From the NCBI RefSeq assembly GCF_013336795.1, contig NZ_JAAFZT010000035.1, positions 298,413 to 362,412 of the forward strand: a stretch of DNA of 64,000 nt, given 5' to 3'. Each line of letters opens with the position of its first letter. Within the stretch, counting starts at the first letter, position 1. Shown piece after piece: positions 46,605-56,959 of this stretch. A program made the position numbers and the translations under genes. This stretch comes from Alteripontixanthobacter muriae (GTDB taxonomy: Bacteria; Pseudomonadota; Alphaproteobacteria; Sphingomonadales; Sphingomonadaceae). Below the pieces are notes generated by a model. It was given only the letters and a program-made list of their open reading frames with translations. It made no database searches and was not told where the DNA came from.

Positions 46605-48017
46605 TCAGTTTTGCGGCAGCAGCCCCAGCGCCGCGCGGCGGGTCCAGCGAAGGGTGAGGAACACGGCTGCTACCGCCAGTCCTGTGGCGAGGCCGATCCA
46701 GACGCCCGTGCCTTCCAGCGGTGTGGACAGGCCCAGCCAGATCGCGACCGAATAGCCCGCTGCCCAATAGCTGAGCACGGCGATCACCATCGGCACGCGC
46801 GTATCCTGCAAACCGCGAAGATTGCCCGCGGCTACCGCCTGCGCCGCGTCGACCAGCTGGAAGATCGCCGCCCACAGCAGATATTGCACTGCAAAGCCGA
46901 CCAGCGCCGCGTTCCTCGGCAATTGCGGATCGACATAGAGCGACAGCACGAAATGGGGCGCGAACAGCATGATTGATGCAGTGACGCCGCTGAACACCAC
47001 GGCAATGCCCATCGCCACCCACCCGGCGCGGTGAATGCCGCCCGCATCACGTGCGCCGAAATGATAGCCGACGCGAATGGTCGCTGCCTGCCCGATGCCA
47101 AAGGGTATCTGGAAGGCGAGGCTGGCGATCTGCAGCGCTATGGTGTGGCCGGCGAGTTCGGAAGGGCCGATCCGTCCCATCAGGAAGGCAGCACCGGAGA
47201 ATAGTCCCGCCTCGGCCAGAATGGTGAGCGCGATCGGCGTACCGATCCGCGTGATCTCGCGCAGGCGGCTCCATTTGTGGCGCCACCAGTTTCCCAAGAT
47301 TCGATAGCGCGACAGCCGCCGGTCGGTCTGGATGGCGATGACATAGGACACAAGGATGAAGACCGAAGTCACCACGCTGGCGAGGGCGGAGCCTTCGAGC
47401 CCCAGCGCGGGTGCGCCCAGATTACCGAACACGAAGGCGTAATTGGCGATCACGCTGACCCCTATCGCGACCGCGATGATGAGCGTGGCAAAGATCGGCC
47501 GGTCCAGCGTCGAGACGAAGATACGCAACACGTTGGCAATGATCATCGGCAGCATGGCCCACATGATGACGTCCATGAAAGATCCGGCCATGGCGGAAAT
47601 CACCGGGTCCTGCCCTGCCAGCAGCATCAGCCGTTCTGCCTGCGAACACGCCGCCATGCCGAACAGGCCCGCAGCCACCGCGAGCCACAGCCCCATGCGG
47701 ACGCTGCGGCGCACCTCGCGCACGGCATGGCTGCGCCGCCCCAATTCCGCGGCGATCAGCGGCGCGACGGCGCCGGTCAGGCCGGACAATGCCCAGAGCA
47801 GAAGGCCGAAGATGGCAATGGCCAGACTGCTTGCGGCCAGCGCCTGTTCGCCAAGTCGCGCAACGAAGATGACATCCACGGCATGAACCAGCATCTGCAA
47901 CAGATTCGCGGCGGCCAGGGGCCAGGCCAGCCGCATCGTCGCGCGAAATTCCCGGCGCCACGGATTGGACACCGGCTTCGCCCCAGGAGCGCGGCTGATG
48001 GTTGCAGGATTGTTCAT
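46605..48017 (-). CDS. MATE family efflux transporter
   Basis: The 470-residue inner-membrane protein has about twelve hydrophobic segments in two similar halves, starting with LAWPLAAANLLQMLVHAVDVIFVARLG near residue 30, typical of NorM-type multidrug/cation antiporters. It should expel cationic drugs or metabolites using Na+ or H+. I chose the ATG at 48017; the open frame reaches 48104 but that part looks unlike the family. Substrate cannot be told. Confidence 0.92.
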   Translation of the reverse strand: MNNPATISRAPGAKPVSNPWRREFRATMRLAWPLAAANLLQMLVHAVDVIFVARLGEQALAASSLAIAIFGLLLWALSGLTGAVAPLIAAELGRRSHAVREVRRSVRMGLWLAVAAGLFGMAACSQAERLMLLAGQDPVISAMAGSFMDVIMWAMLPMIIANVLRIFVSTLDRPIFATLIIAVAIGVSVIANYAFVFGNLGAPALGLEGSALASVVTSVFILVSYVIAIQTDRRLSRYRILGNWWRHKWSRLREITRIGTPIALTILAEAGLFSGAAFLMGRIGPSELAGHTIALQIASLAFQIPFGIGQAATIRVGYHFGARDAGGIHRAGWVAMGIAVVFSGVTASIMLFAPHFVLSLYVDPQLPRNAALVGFAVQYLLWAAIFQLVDAAQAVAAGNLRGLQDTRVPMVIAVLSYWAAGYSVAIWLGLSTPLEGTGVWIGLATGLAVAAVFLTLRWTRRAALGLLPQN

Positions 48018-48121
48018 CGCCGGCGCGCGATAGGGTGCATGCCGCGCCGGGGCAATCGCTTCAGCTTGCGGCGGCCTGCATGGCGCTGCATAAACGCCTG
48101 CCATTCTTCGGAGTATTTGCC

Positions 48122-48685
48122 GTGTCGCGACCTTCCCGAATCTCTGGCCTGCGCTCCTTCACTTTGATTTCGATCTTCGGTTCGCTTGCCGCCGCAAATC
48201 CCGCCGCTGCCGGAGAAGTCTATGGCGGAATCTATGCCCATGCTGTCGACACCCCGTTCACCTTCGATACGGAAGAAGGCGGCGTCGACCTTCAGGCAGG
48301 CTATCGGTTCGAACGGGCAGAGGCGCTCGCTTTCATCGGCAGCCCGGAGCCATATGTCTTCGCCTCGCTGAACAGCGAGGGGGATACGAATTTCGCAGGC
48401 GGCGGGCTCAGCTGGAAGATTGCGGCAGGCCCGGTCTATCTCCGGCCCGGCATCGGCCTCGTCATTCATGACGCGCCCGATTTCCGAATAGATCGTAACA
48501 ACGAATTTCGGACGGATCTCGGCAGCCGCATCCTGTTCGAGCCGGAGATTGCCATCGGAACCGCTGTTAGCGAACGTTGGAGCGTGGAGGCGAGCTGGGT
48601 GCACATCAGCAATGCGCGCCTGTTCAATTCGGAGCAGAACCCCGGCATCGACACCATCGGAATCCGACTGAACTACGCCCTCTAG
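48122..48685 (+). CDS. PagL-like lipid A 3-O-deacylase (acyloxyacyl hydrolase family)
   Basis: The 187-residue protein has a signal peptide (to about residue 30, ANPAAAGEVYGG) and an outer-membrane beta-barrel pattern. The PagL active-site segment is present as WVHISNARLF, with His161 and Ser163; the acidic third residue is Glu171 or Asp177. It would remove a 3-O-acyl chain from lipid A. GTG at 48122 has GGAG eight bases upstream; an ATG at 48080 is an alternative. It is divergent from the MATE gene and upstream of a Kef-type antiporter. Confidence 0.82.
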   Translation: MSRPSRISGLRSFTLISIFGSLAAANPAAAGEVYGGIYAHAVDTPFTFDTEEGGVDLQAGYRFERAEALAFIGSPEPYVFASLNSEGDTNFAGGGLSWKIAAGPVYLRPGIGLVIHDAPDFRIDRNNEFRTDLGSRILFEPEIAIGTAVSERWSVEASWVHISNARLFNSEQNPGIDTIGIRLNYAL

Positions 48686-48772
48686 AGACCGCGATAGCTT
48701 TCCTGCCTATGCGCGGTGCTGCTGCGCTTCTATCTGCCGTACTGACACTGCCGATGGAAAAGGAATGGCGCA

Positions 48773-50539
48773 ATGGAACATGAAGGCGCCGGTTTCCTGC
48801 GAGACGGAGTATTGATGCTCGGCTTTGCGCTGGGTTTCGTGCTTCTTTTCCGGCGGCTGGGTCTCGGTGCCACGCTGGGATACCTTCTGGCGGGCTCGGT
48901 GGTTGGGCCGCATGGCCTGGGTCTAGTCGGAAATGCCGAATCGATGCTTGGGTTCGCCGAGATCGGAATTATCCTTTTGCTGTTCATCGTCGGGCTCGAA
49001 CTGGACCCGGCGCGGCTCTGGCGCATGAGGACGGCAATCTTCGGCATCGGTTTCGCTCAGGTCGCGGCCTGCGGGCTGGCGGTTGCGGCCTTCATACTTC
49101 TGGCGACGGACTTCCCCTTTGTCGCTGCGCTGGCGCTCGGACTGCCCCTTGGGCTGTCGTCCACGGCACAGGTGCTGCCGATGCTGCAATCTGCCGGGAG
49201 GCTGAGAACGCCGTTCGGGGAACGCGCCTTCGCGATCCTGCTGTTCCAGGACCTTTCGATCATCGTTCTGATCACGATTGTCGCCGCATTGAGCCTGAAC
49301 CCGGCCGACGCGGACGCGGCACCTGCTTGGCAACTCGTGCTGATGTCGGTGCTCACCGTGGGTGCATTGATCGCAGCAGGCCGCTTTCTGTTGCGCCCCT
49401 TGTTCCGTCTGATCGGCAATCTGGGCGAACGCGAGATGTTCGTGGTGGCCGGACTGTTCACCGTTATCGCTGCCGCAGCTTTGATGGAATGGCTCGGCCT
49501 CTCGACCGCATTGGGGGCGTTCGTCGCAGGTGTGATGCTGGCTAACACACCTTATCGGCACGAGTTGGAAGCGGATATCGAACCTTTTCGCTCGATCCTG
49601 CTGGGCCTGTTCTTCCTCGCGGTCGGGATGATGCTGGATCTGGGCGCCATCGCCGAAAATCCGATCTTCGTCGTCGGCATGGCCGCCGGGCTGATTACGA
49701 TAAAGGCGGCTATCATCTTCGGCATCGGCCGGTTTGCAGGAATGGCCTGGCGGCCGGCATTGGCGCTCGGACTGCTGCTCAGCCAGGGCGGCGAGTTCGC
49801 CTTTGTCCTGTTCGCCCAGGCGCAACAGGGCCTGTTGATTGCCCCGGAAGTCGCCAGCCTGTTCGGCGCTATCGTCACCCTTTCCATGGCGACCACGCCA
49901 TTCCTGATGATGGCAACCGCCCGTATCCGAAAACCCCGGCGGGGCAGCCAACAGCGGGAGGCACCGGAGGGAGGCACGGCAAAGGCGATCGTCGTCGGCT
50001 ACGGGCGATTCGGCCAGACCGTCGCGCAGATGCTGCTGGGGCATGGCGCAACGATCACGCTGGTGGACCGGAACGTCGGCCAGATCGACCTGGCGGGCGA
50101 TTTTGGATCGAAAGTCTATTTTGGCGATGGTACCAGGATCGATCTGCTGCGACAGGCCGGTGCGGGTGAGGCGGACATGATCCTGTTCTGCATGGACGGC
50201 GACCAGATCGGCAACACGATCCTGCATGGCGTGCGCACGGCTTTCCCCCAAACCAGCATAATGGTGCGGACCTTCGACCGCCGATCAATGCTGCGGATCA
50301 AGGCTGCGCCTGTAGATTTCATCGTGCGCGAAGTGCGGGAATCGGCCATCGCCATGGGGCGCGCGGCGCTTGCCAGCATGGGCGTGGACGCGAACGGCGT
50401 GGATGAAGTCGAAAGGCGCTTCCGGTCTATCGACATGGAGCGGATGGCCCGTCAGCATGAAGCCGATGATTTGAAGGCGGGGAGCGGTCTGGTGCACCAG
50501 GCAGCAGCGAGCGGCGCTGCGCCGGCGGAACCCGGTTGA
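48773..50539 (+). CDS. Monovalent cation:proton antiporter of the CPA2/Kef type
   Basis: The 588-residue protein has 11-13 hydrophobic helices over residues 1-380 (Na_H_Exchanger domain, with LLFIVGLELDPARLW and LSQGGEFAFVLFA) and a cytoplasmic TrkA-N/RCK domain from about 402 (AIVVGYGRFGQTVAQML, a Rossmann NAD-binding motif). This is the KefB/KefC plan for K+ efflux in exchange for protons, though no separate ancillary subunit (KefG/KefF) is adjacent and ligand specificity is unknown. A short polar tail follows the RCK domain. Confidence 0.92.
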   Translation: MEHEGAGFLRDGVLMLGFALGFVLLFRRLGLGATLGYLLAGSVVGPHGLGLVGNAESMLGFAEIGIILLLFIVGLELDPARLWRMRTAIFGIGFAQVAACGLAVAAFILLATDFPFVAALALGLPLGLSSTAQVLPMLQSAGRLRTPFGERAFAILLFQDLSIIVLITIVAALSLNPADADAAPAWQLVLMSVLTVGALIAAGRFLLRPLFRLIGNLGEREMFVVAGLFTVIAAAALMEWLGLSTALGAFVAGVMLANTPYRHELEADIEPFRSILLGLFFLAVGMMLDLGAIAENPIFVVGMAAGLITIKAAIIFGIGRFAGMAWRPALALGLLLSQGGEFAFVLFAQAQQGLLIAPEVASLFGAIVTLSMATTPFLMMATARIRKPRRGSQQREAPEGGTAKAIVVGYGRFGQTVAQMLLGHGATITLVDRNVGQIDLAGDFGSKVYFGDGTRIDLLRQAGAGEADMILFCMDGDQIGNTILHGVRTAFPQTSIMVRTFDRRSMLRIKAAPVDFIVREVRESAIAMGRAALASMGVDANGVDEVERRFRSIDMERMARQHEADDLKAGSGLVHQAAASGAAPAEPG

Positions 50540-50579
50540 GAGAAGCTCGAACTGGCAGTGCGAGAGTGCAGGCAAAGGA

Positions 50580-50609
50580 AAAGGGCGGCGCCTTCCGGCA
50601 CCGCCCTTT
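50580..50609 (-). terminator. Rho-independent terminator between rplL and the antiporter gene
   Basis: AAAGGGCGG/CCGCCCTTT form a 9-bp stem with a further paired inner arm around a 4-base loop. On the minus strand it is followed by TTTCC-type T-rich sequence about 60 bp past the rplL stop; it probably also ends the convergent antiporter transcript. Confidence 0.75.
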
Positions 50610-50667
50610 CCTGGTGATCGCATGATGCGAAAACCGAAGCGTAAGCGCCCGTTGCCGGGCTGATCGC

Positions 50668-51042
50668 TTACTTCAGTTCGACGGTACCGCCGGCTGCTTC
50701 GATCTTGCCCTTGATCTCTTCGGCTTCCGCCTTGTTCACGCCTTCCTTGATCGGCTTGGGCGCGCCTTCGACGAGGCCCTTGGCTTCGGTCAGGCCGAGA
50801 CCCGTGATCGCACGGACTTCCTTGATGACCTGGATCTTCTTGCCACCGTCGCCGGTCAGGATGACGTCGAATTCGTCCTTTTCTTCGGCTGCGGCTTCAC
50901 CACCGCCAGCGGCGGGGCCGGCAACGGCGACAGCAGCAGCGGCAGAAACGCCCCACTCTTCTTCCAGTGCCTTGGCGAGTTCAGCCGCCTCGAGGACGGT
51001 CAGCTTCGAAAGTTCTTCAACAAGCTTGGCTACATCGGCCAT
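50668..51042 (-). CDS. rplL: 50S ribosomal protein L7/L12
   Basis: The 124-residue stalk protein has the N-terminal dimerisation helix, an Ala/Gly-rich hinge (about 34-52) and the C-terminal factor-binding domain with [22 protein letters not shown] and [17 protein letters not shown] is placed nine bases before the ATG. It forms dimers on L10, whose gene lies just upstream. The pair is separated from rpoBC by a strand switch. Confidence 0.98.
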   Translation of the reverse strand: MADVAKLVEELSKLTVLEAAELAKALEEEWGVSAAAAVAVAGPAAGGGEAAAEEKDEFDVILTGDGGKKIQVIKEVRAITGLGLTEAKGLVEGAPKPIKEGVNKAEAEEIKGKIEAAGGTVELK

Positions 51043-51122
51043 GATATTGTGCTCCAACTAAATGACTGGCCGGGCAAGGCGCAGTGGCGCGCCCCGACCG
51101 GTATTCGAGAAAGAAAAACCGC

Positions 51123-51638
51123 TTATGCCGCTTCCTTGGCGCCGTAGGCACCGAAGACGCGGGCAAGCTTTGCCGCCGGTTCGTTGACGACGCGCGCGAT
51201 TTTCGTCGCGGGCGCGTTGATGAGACCGATAAGCGTACCACGCAGCTCGTCGAGCGAGGGTAGCGACGCGAGCGCGCGTACCCTGTTTTCGTCGAGCATC
51301 TCGCCGCCCATGGAACCGCCGACGATTTCGAGTGCGTCATTGGTCTTGGCGAAATCCACCACGGCTTTCGCGGCTGCGACCGGATCTGCGCTGTAGGCGA
51401 GAGCGGTCGGACCGGTGAGGAATTCCCCAATGCCGTTGTAATCGGTGTCTTCGATGGCGAGCCTGGCGAGGCGGTTCTTCGCAACCTTGTAAGTCGCGCC
51501 AACGTCACGCATCTTCTGCCGCAGATCGGTGGATTGCGCCACCGAAAGGCCGAGGTTGCGGGTGACGACCACCACGCCTGCCTCGTTGAAGATTGCGTTC
51601 AGTTCGGCGACCGATTCGGATTTCTGCGAACGATCCAT
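51123..51638 (-). CDS. rplJ: 50S ribosomal protein L10
   Basis: The 171-residue protein anchors L7/L12 dimers to 23S rRNA to form the stalk. The N-terminus (MDRSQKSESVAELNAIF) and the VAKNRLARLA rRNA-binding segment are typical, and the C-terminal helix (KLARVFGAYGA) docks L12. AAGGAG precedes the ATG. The frame extends upstream to 51716, but the leader sequence and the strong ribosome site favour 51638. A long leader with hairpins precedes it. Confidence 0.97.
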   Translation of the reverse strand: MDRSQKSESVAELNAIFNEAGVVVVTRNLGLSVAQSTDLRQKMRDVGATYKVAKNRLARLAIEDTDYNGIGEFLTGPTALAYSADPVAAAKAVVDFAKTNDALEIVGGSMGGEMLDENRVRALASLPSLDELRGTLIGLINAPATKIARVVNEPAAKLARVFGAYGAKEAA

Positions 51639-51922
51639 GCCGTACTCCTTCACATATGATCGCCACGCGCCAACCCAATTGGGCAACCGCGCCGCGACCG
51701 GCTTCGTTGTCCGCACCGCTGATACGGTGCGAGCGAGTCCGTTTTTGGGGAAGGAGGTGCGTTGCCGTTCGTTTACGGAACTGGCGAACGCGATGCGGAG
51801 CCTTGTGAGCCGCGCGAAAGAAACTCGTTTCCCCGCCTAGGCCGGCAATTAAGGAAACGGATGTTTCCACCGGCTGTCTCGGACGGAAGACCGGCTGCCC
51901 CTTGGGACGAATGCCGATCCGG
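51639..51922 (-). promoter_or_regulatory. Long rplJ leader, possible L10 autoregulatory leader
   Basis: About 285 nt separate the proposed promoter from rplJ. The leader contains a perfect hairpin (CGCACCG/CGGTGCG, 51712-51718 and 51725-51731) and a small palindrome CCCAATTGGG nearer the gene. L10-L12 complexes repress their own mRNA through such leaders in other bacteria. I could not confirm the specific L10-leader consensus here. Confidence 0.4.
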
Positions 51923-51927
51923 GTTGC

Positions 51928-51955
51928 GCTCTAGACCATTGTCCGCCGCCGTCAA
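51928..51955 (-). promoter_or_regulatory. Putative promoter of rplJ-rplL
   Basis: On the minus strand TTGACG (51955-51950) is followed after 16 bp by TAGAGC (51933-51928). The -35 box is near-consensus; the -10 is weak, as is common in alphaproteobacteria. Confidence 0.45.
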
Positions 51956-51989
51956 GCCGGGATCTCCGGATGCGGACCGCTGCACAAGC

Positions 51990-52020
51990 AAAAAGGGGTT
52001 CGCCATCGCTGGCGAACCCC
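51990..52020 (-). terminator. Rho-independent terminator of the second small acidic lipoprotein
   Basis: A perfect 10-bp stem GGGGTTCGCC/GGCGAACCCC with a 6-base loop is followed on the minus strand by five T residues, 39 bp past the stop. It separates this gene from the rplJ promoter. Confidence 0.9.
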
Positions 52021-52059
52021 CATCATCGTAATCGCACCCGAAAGGTGCAGGAACAATGC

Positions 52060-52314
52060 TTATTCGACGACCACTGTATCGTCCGCAACAACGGCATCGT
52101 CAGCCATCATGGTGTCGTCGGCCATCATGGCATCGTCGCCGAGTTCATCAGCGCGCTCGTCCATGACTTCGCCCATTTCTTCGGCGGGGCCTTCGGTCAG
52201 AACGCCGTCTGCATTGTTGATATCGTCGATGTCTTCACCGGCTTCTTCACGGGGGCCGTCACAGGCTGTCAGAGCGAAAGCGGCGGTGAGGGCGACGAGA
52301 GCAATTTTCTTCAT
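52060..52314 (-). CDS. Small acidic lipoprotein with C-terminal Asp-rich repeats
   Basis: The 84-residue product has a lipoprotein signal with lipobox ALTAC (Cys18). The mature part is highly acidic, and the last 25 residues are near-repeats of the unit MMADDT/VVADDT, encoded by visible tandem DNA repeats at about 52063-52137. No family is recognised; metal or cation binding by the Asp pairs is conceivable but untested. It ends in a strong terminator, so it is a stand-alone gene between rplJL and rpoBC. Confidence 0.8.
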   Translation of the reverse strand: MKKIALVALTAAFALTACDGPREEAGEDIDDINNADGVLTEGPAEEMGEVMDERADELGDDAMMADDTMMADDAVVADDTVVVE

Positions 52315-52489
52315 GTTATGTATTCCCTGATTACCTTGGAATTCATGCACCCCCGAGGATACATCGGCAGTGTCTAGCGCGGCTGGTGGCGCTTGTAACC
52401 CATTTTCGCCACAATTCGGCAAAGCAGAGTGTCAGCGAGGTTATGATGGAGCGCCTGGATCGCTTCATATGTTCTGCATGGCAGGAAGT

Positions 52490-52518
52490 TTGACAGCGGC
52501 GGGCAGGCTCTCTATGTC
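52490..52518 (+). promoter_or_regulatory. Putative rpoBC promoter
   Basis: A perfect TTGACA (52490-52495) is followed after 17 bp by TATGTC (52513-52518). This is the best sigma-70-like match I saw in the window and would give an rpoB leader of about 220 nt. Confidence 0.6.
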
Positions 52519-52608
52519 ACCACCTGTCGCAACGCTTCGAGCAAGGCGCCCCATGCGCGGGGGTGGCCCGGGAAGGAAGCAGCGATTATCCAACGTCGCG
52601 AGGCCACT

Positions 52609-52648
52609 GCCGCAGCAGCACCCTGAAAAGGGTGCCGGAAGCTGCGGC
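52609..52648 (+). promoter_or_regulatory. Leader hairpin upstream of rpoB
   Basis: GCCGCAGC (52609-52616) pairs with GCTGCGGC (52641-52648), enclosing an asymmetric internal loop and an inner stem CACCCT/AGGGTG with a GAAA tetraloop. Only three T residues follow, so it is a poor terminator; a protein-binding or attenuation element, or an RNA-stability hairpin, fits better. Confidence 0.5.
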
Positions 52649-52747
52649 TTTGCCGCGTTCGCGATCATGGCATTACGACGTGCATGGCAAGAATTCTATC
52701 GCCGGTGGCGCTCCGTCGCCGGCTCTATCTGACAGGCGAATCACCTT

Positions 52748-55700
52748 ATGGCGACCAAGGCGAAAGCTCCCCGCTCCTCCGGCAATGTCTCGAAGACGGC
52801 TCATGGCAGCGCGAAGAAGCGCATCCGCAAGATCTTCGGCGATGTTCACGAAGTGGTGGAAATGCCGAATCTGATCGAGGTCCAGCGCGAAAGCTACGAG
52901 CAGTTCCTGCGCTCCGACCCGTCGATCGACTATGTGTCCGGTCTGGAAAAGACGCTGCGCTCCGTCTTTCCGATCCGCGACTTCGCCGGCACCGCCGAGC
53001 TGGACTTCGTTCATTACGAGCTGGAGCCGCCGAAGTTCGACACGACCGAATGCCGCCAGCGCGGCATCACCTATGCAGCGCCGATGAAGGTGACGCTGCG
53101 CCTGATCGTGTTTGAAGTCGACCAGGAAACCGAAACCCGCTCCGTTCTCGATATCAAGGAGCAGGACGTCTACATGGGTGACATGCCCCTGATGACGGGC
53201 AACGGCACCTTCATCATCAACGGTACCGAGCGTGTCATCGTCAGCCAGATGCACCGGTCGCCGGGCGTTCTGTTCGACCATGACCGCGGCAAGACCCATG
53301 CCTCGGGCAAGCTGTTGTTCGCCGCCCGCGTCATTCCCTATCGCGGCTCGTGGCTCGACTTCGAATTCGACGCCAAGGACATCGTCAACGTGCGTATCGA
53401 CCGCAAGCGCAAGCTGCCCGTCACCTCGCTGCTGTTCGGCCTAGGTCTTGATGCCGAGGACATCCTGAACACCTTCTACGAAACGGTGACGTGGGAACGG
53501 GTTTCGGGCTCGGCCGGCGAAGGCTGGAAGATGCCCTATGTGCCCGAGCAATGGCGCGGCCAGAAGCCGGGCTTCGCGCTTGTTGATGCGAAGACGGGCG
53601 AGGAAGTGTTCCCCGCTAACCAGAAGATCAGCCCCCGCGCCGCCAACAAGGCCGCGAAGGACGGGCTCGACACGCTGCTGATCCCGACAGAGGAAATCTT
53701 CGCGCGCTATGCCGCGCGCGACATGATCGACGAAAGCACGGGCCGCATCTACATTGAGGCAGGCGACGAAGTTTCGCCCGACAATCTCGAAGCGCTGGAC
53801 AAGGCCGGCATCGAGCGCATCGAACTGCTCGACATCGACGAGGTCAATACCGGCCCCTGGATCCGCAACACGCTGCAGGCCGACAAGGCCGAGAACCGCG
53901 ACGAGGGTCTAGAGGCGATCTACAAGGTGATGCGCCCCGGCGAACCGCCGACGAAGGAAACTGCCGAAGCCCTGTTCGAAGGCCTGTTCTTCGACAGCGA
54001 ACGCTATGACCTTTCCGCAGTCGGCCGTGTGAAGCTGAACATGCGCCTCGGCCTCGATGCCGAAGATACTGTGACTACTCTGCGCAAGGAAGACATCCTC
54101 GCCGTGGTCAAGGAAATGGTCGATCTGAAGGACGGCAAGGGCGAGGTCGACGATATCGACAATCTCGGCAACCGCCGCGTCCGTTCGGTCGGCGAATTGC
54201 TGGAGAACCAGTACCGCGTTGGCCTGCTGCGCATGGAACGCGCGGTGAAGGAGCGGATGAGCAGCGTGGATGTATCGACGGTCATGCCGAACGATCTGAT
54301 CAACGCCAAGCCCGCCGTTGCCGCCGTGCGCGAATTCTTCGGATCCTCGCAGCTGTCGCAGTTCATGGACCAGACGAACCCGCTTTCGGAAGTGACGCAC
54401 AAGCGCCGCGTTTCGGCTCTTGGGCCCGGCGGTCTCACGCGTGAGCGTGCAGGCTTCGAAGTCCGTGACGTGCATCCGACCCACTATGGCCGTATTTGCC
54501 CGATCGAAACGCCCGAAGGCCCGAACATCGGTCTGATCAACAGCCTCGCCAGCTTCAGCCGCGTGAACAAATACGGCTTCATCGAAACGCCCTACCGCAA
54601 GGTCGACGGCGGCAAGGTGACCAGCGATGTGGTCTATCTGTCGGCAATGGAAGAGCAGAAGCACGCCGTCGCGCAGGCTTCGGCAGCTCTCAATGACGAT
54701 GGTTCCTTCGTGGAAGAGTTCGTCTCGGCGCGTCAAAGTGGCGAGTTCGTCATGCTGCCCAACGATCAGATCACGCTGATGGACGTTTCGCCCAAGCAGC
54801 TGGTCTCGGTCGCGGCATCGCTCATTCCATTCCTGGAAAACGATGACGCTAACCGTGCGCTCATGGGCTCCAACATGCAGCGCCAGGCCGTGCCGCTGGT
54901 GAAGGCGGAAGCGCCTTTCGTCGGCACCGGCATGGAAGAGACCGTGGCCCGCGATTCCGGCGCCGCGATTTCCGCCACGCGCGGCGGTATCGTCGACCAG
55001 GTGGACGCAACCCGTATCGTCATCCGCGCACAGGGCGATGTCGAGGCCGGCCAGTCCGGCGTGGACATCTACACCCTGCAGAAGTTCCAGCGTTCGAACC
55101 AGGATACCTGCATCAACCAGCGTCCGCTGGTGAAGGTGGGCGACGTGGTCGAGCAGGGCGACATTCTTGCCGACGGTCCTTCCACCGACCTTGGTGAACT
55201 GGCCTTGGGGCGCAACAGCCTCGTCGCCTTCATGCCCTGGAATGGCTACAATTACGAAGACTCCATCCTGATCAGCGAACGCATCGTGAAGGATGACGTC
55301 TTCACCTCGATCCATATCGAGGAATTCGAAGTCATGGCCCGCGATACCAAGCTCGGGCCCGAAGACATCACGCGCGACATTCCCAATGTCGGCGAGGAAG
55401 CCCTGCGCAACCTCGACGAAGCGGGCATCGTCTATATCGGCGCGGAAGTGCATCCGGGCGATATCCTGGCGGGCAAGATCACGCCCAAGGGCGAAAGCCC
55501 GATGACGCCGGAAGAGAAGCTGCTGCGGGCGATCTTCGGTGAAAAGGCCAGCGACGTGCGTGACACCTCGCTTCGCCTGCCCCCGGGTGTTGCCGGCACG
55601 GTGGTCGAGGTTCGCGTCTTCAACCGTCACGGTATCGAAATCGACGATCGTACCCGTGCCATCCAGAACGAGGAAATCGAACGCCTTCGCAAGGATAGTC

Positions 55701-56959
55701 AGGACGAACGCGCCATCCTCAACCGGGCGACCTATAATCGCCTGCGCGACATGCTCGTCGGCCAGACCGCTTCTGCTGCGCCCAAGGGAGTGAAGAAGGG
55801 TTCGGAAATCACCGAGGAGATGCTCGACGGGATCGAACGTCACGAATGGTTCAAGTTTGCCGTCGCGGACGATGGCAAGCAGAGCCAGATCGAAGCCGTG
55901 AAGACTCAGTATGACGAAGCGGTGAAGCGGATCGACGACAAGTTCGAGGATCGCCGCGAGAAGCTGGAACGCGGGGACGAACTCGCGCCCGGCGTGCTCA
56001 AGATGGTCAAGGTCTTCGTCGCGGTGAAGCGCAAGCTGCAGCCGGGCGACAAGATGGCTGGCCGCCATGGCAACAAGGGTGTCATCAGCCGCATTTTGCC
56101 AGCCGAGGACATGCCGTTCCTGGAAGACGGGACGCCGGTAGACGTCGTGCTCAATCCACTGGGCGTGCCGAGCCGCATGAACGTGGGGCAGATCTTCGAA
56201 ACCCATCTTGGCATGGCGGCGCGTGGTCTTGGCCAGCAGGTGACGGCGGCACTGGAGGAATGGCGCGAAGCCAATCCGAATGCCGAGGCGGACATGGCGA
56301 ATGCCAAGCCGCCGCAGGTGGTGATCGACAAGCTTAAAGACATCTACGGCGAACAATATCACGAGGATATCGACAGCCGTACGCCGCAGGACGTGATCGA
56401 ACTGGCTGGCAACCTCGTCAACGGCGTGCCGATGGGCACTCCGGTGTTTGACGGTGCTCGTGAGGGCGACGTCACCGCCATGCTCGAGAAGGCAGGCCTG
56501 CCCGGTTCCGGTCAGGTCACCCTGTTCGACGGGCGCACGGGCGATGCCTTCGACCGCAAGGTCACGGTCGGCTACATCTATATGCTGAAGCTGCATCACC
56601 TTGTGGACGACAAGATCCACGCCCGGTCTATCGGCCCCTACAGCCTCGTCACCCAGCAGCCGCTGGGCGGCAAAGCCCAGTTCGGCGGCCAGCGCTTCGG
56701 CGAAATGGAGGTCTGGGCGCTGCAGGCCTATGGCGCGGCCTACACCCTGCAGGAGATGCTGACCGTCAAGTCCGATGACGTGATCGGACGCACCAAGGTC
56801 TATGAGGCGATCGTCAAGGGTGACGATACTTTCGAGGCCGGCGTGCCGGAAAGCTTCAACGTGCTCGTCAAGGAAATGCGCAGCCTGGGTCTCAACATCG
56901 AACTGTCATCGCTCGATGATGGCGAGGATGATGACGGGCTCGCCATCGCGGCAGAATAA
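52748..56959 (+). CDS. rpoB: DNA-directed RNA polymerase subunit beta
   Basis: The 1403-residue subunit forms the catalytic pincer with beta'. Diagnostic segments are [31 protein letters not shown] (the rifampicin-binding cluster, split across residues about 530-560), [11 protein letters not shown], the active-site [13 protein letters not shown] near residue 1100 and the C-terminal [10 protein letters not shown]. No resistance-type change can be judged without a reference. It starts a two-gene rpoB-rpoC operon. A weak ribosome site precedes the ATG. Confidence 0.98.
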   Translation: MATKAKAPRSSGNVSKTAHGSAKKRIRKIFGDVHEVVEMPNLIEVQRESYEQFLRSDPSIDYVSGLEKTLRSVFPIRDFAGTAELDFVHYELEPPKFDTTECRQRGITYAAPMKVTLRLIVFEVDQETETRSVLDIKEQDVYMGDMPLMTGNGTFIINGTERVIVSQMHRSPGVLFDHDRGKTHASGKLLFAARVIPYRGSWLDFEFDAKDIVNVRIDRKRKLPVTSLLFGLGLDAEDILNTFYETVTWERVSGSAGEGWKMPYVPEQWRGQKPGFALVDAKTGEEVFPANQKISPRAANKAAKDGLDTLLIPTEEIFARYAARDMIDESTGRIYIEAGDEVSPDNLEALDKAGIERIELLDIDEVNTGPWIRNTLQADKAENRDEGLEAIYKVMRPGEPPTKETAEALFEGLFFDSERYDLSAVGRVKLNMRLGLDAEDTVTTLRKEDILAVVKEMVDLKDGKGEVDDIDNLGNRRVRSVGELLENQYRVGLLRMERAVKERMSSVDVSTVMPNDLINAKPAVAAVREFFGSSQLSQFMDQTNPLSEVTHKRRVSALGPGGLTRERAGFEVRDVHPTHYGRICPIETPEGPNIGLINSLASFSRVNKYGFIETPYRKVDGGKVTSDVVYLSAMEEQKHAVAQASAALNDDGSFVEEFVSARQSGEFVMLPNDQITLMDVSPKQLVSVAASLIPFLENDDANRALMGSNMQRQAVPLVKAEAPFVGTGMEETVARDSGAAISATRGGIVDQVDATRIVIRAQGDVEAGQSGVDIYTLQKFQRSNQDTCINQRPLVKVGDVVEQGDILADGPSTDLGELALGRNSLVAFMPWNGYNYEDSILISERIVKDDVFTSIHIEEFEVMARDTKLGPEDITRDIPNVGEEALRNLDEAGIVYIGAEVHPGDILAGKITPKGESPMTPEEKLLRAIFGEKASDVRDTSLRLPPGVAGTVVEVRVFNRHGIEIDDRTRAIQNEEIERLRKDSQDERAILNRATYNRLRDMLVGQTASAAPKGVKKGSEITEEMLDGIERHEWFKFAVADDGKQSQIEAVKTQYDEAVKRIDDKFEDRREKLERGDELAPGVLKMVKVFVAVKRKLQPGDKMAGRHGNKGVISRILPAEDMPFLEDGTPVDVVLNPLGVPSRMNVGQIFETHLGMAARGLGQQVTAALEEWREANPNAEADMANAKPPQVVIDKLKDIYGEQYHEDIDSRTPQDVIELAGNLVNGVPMGTPVFDGAREGDVTAMLEKAGLPGSGQVTLFDGRTGDAFDRKVTVGYIYMLKLHHLVDDKIHARSIGPYSLVTQQPLGGKAQFGGQRFGEMEVWALQAYGAAYTLQEMLTVKSDDVIGRTKVYEAIVKGDDTFEAGVPESFNVLVKEMRSLGLNIELSSLDDGEDDDGLAIAAE

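Larger units (their letters stand above)
52315..52747. other. Gene-free region upstream of rpoB
   Basis: This 433-bp stretch holds the divergent promoters of the small lipoprotein and rpoB. It includes a near-consensus promoter at 52490-52518 and a long GC-rich hairpin at 52609-52648 inside the likely rpoB leader. I see no supported coding sequence or RNA gene otherwise. Confidence 0.6.

Noticed and set aside
53909..56620. 903-residue minus-strand open frame inside rpoB
   Set aside because: It is a mirror of rpoB codon bias (His/Arg/Asp-rich) with no motif, start context or conservation.
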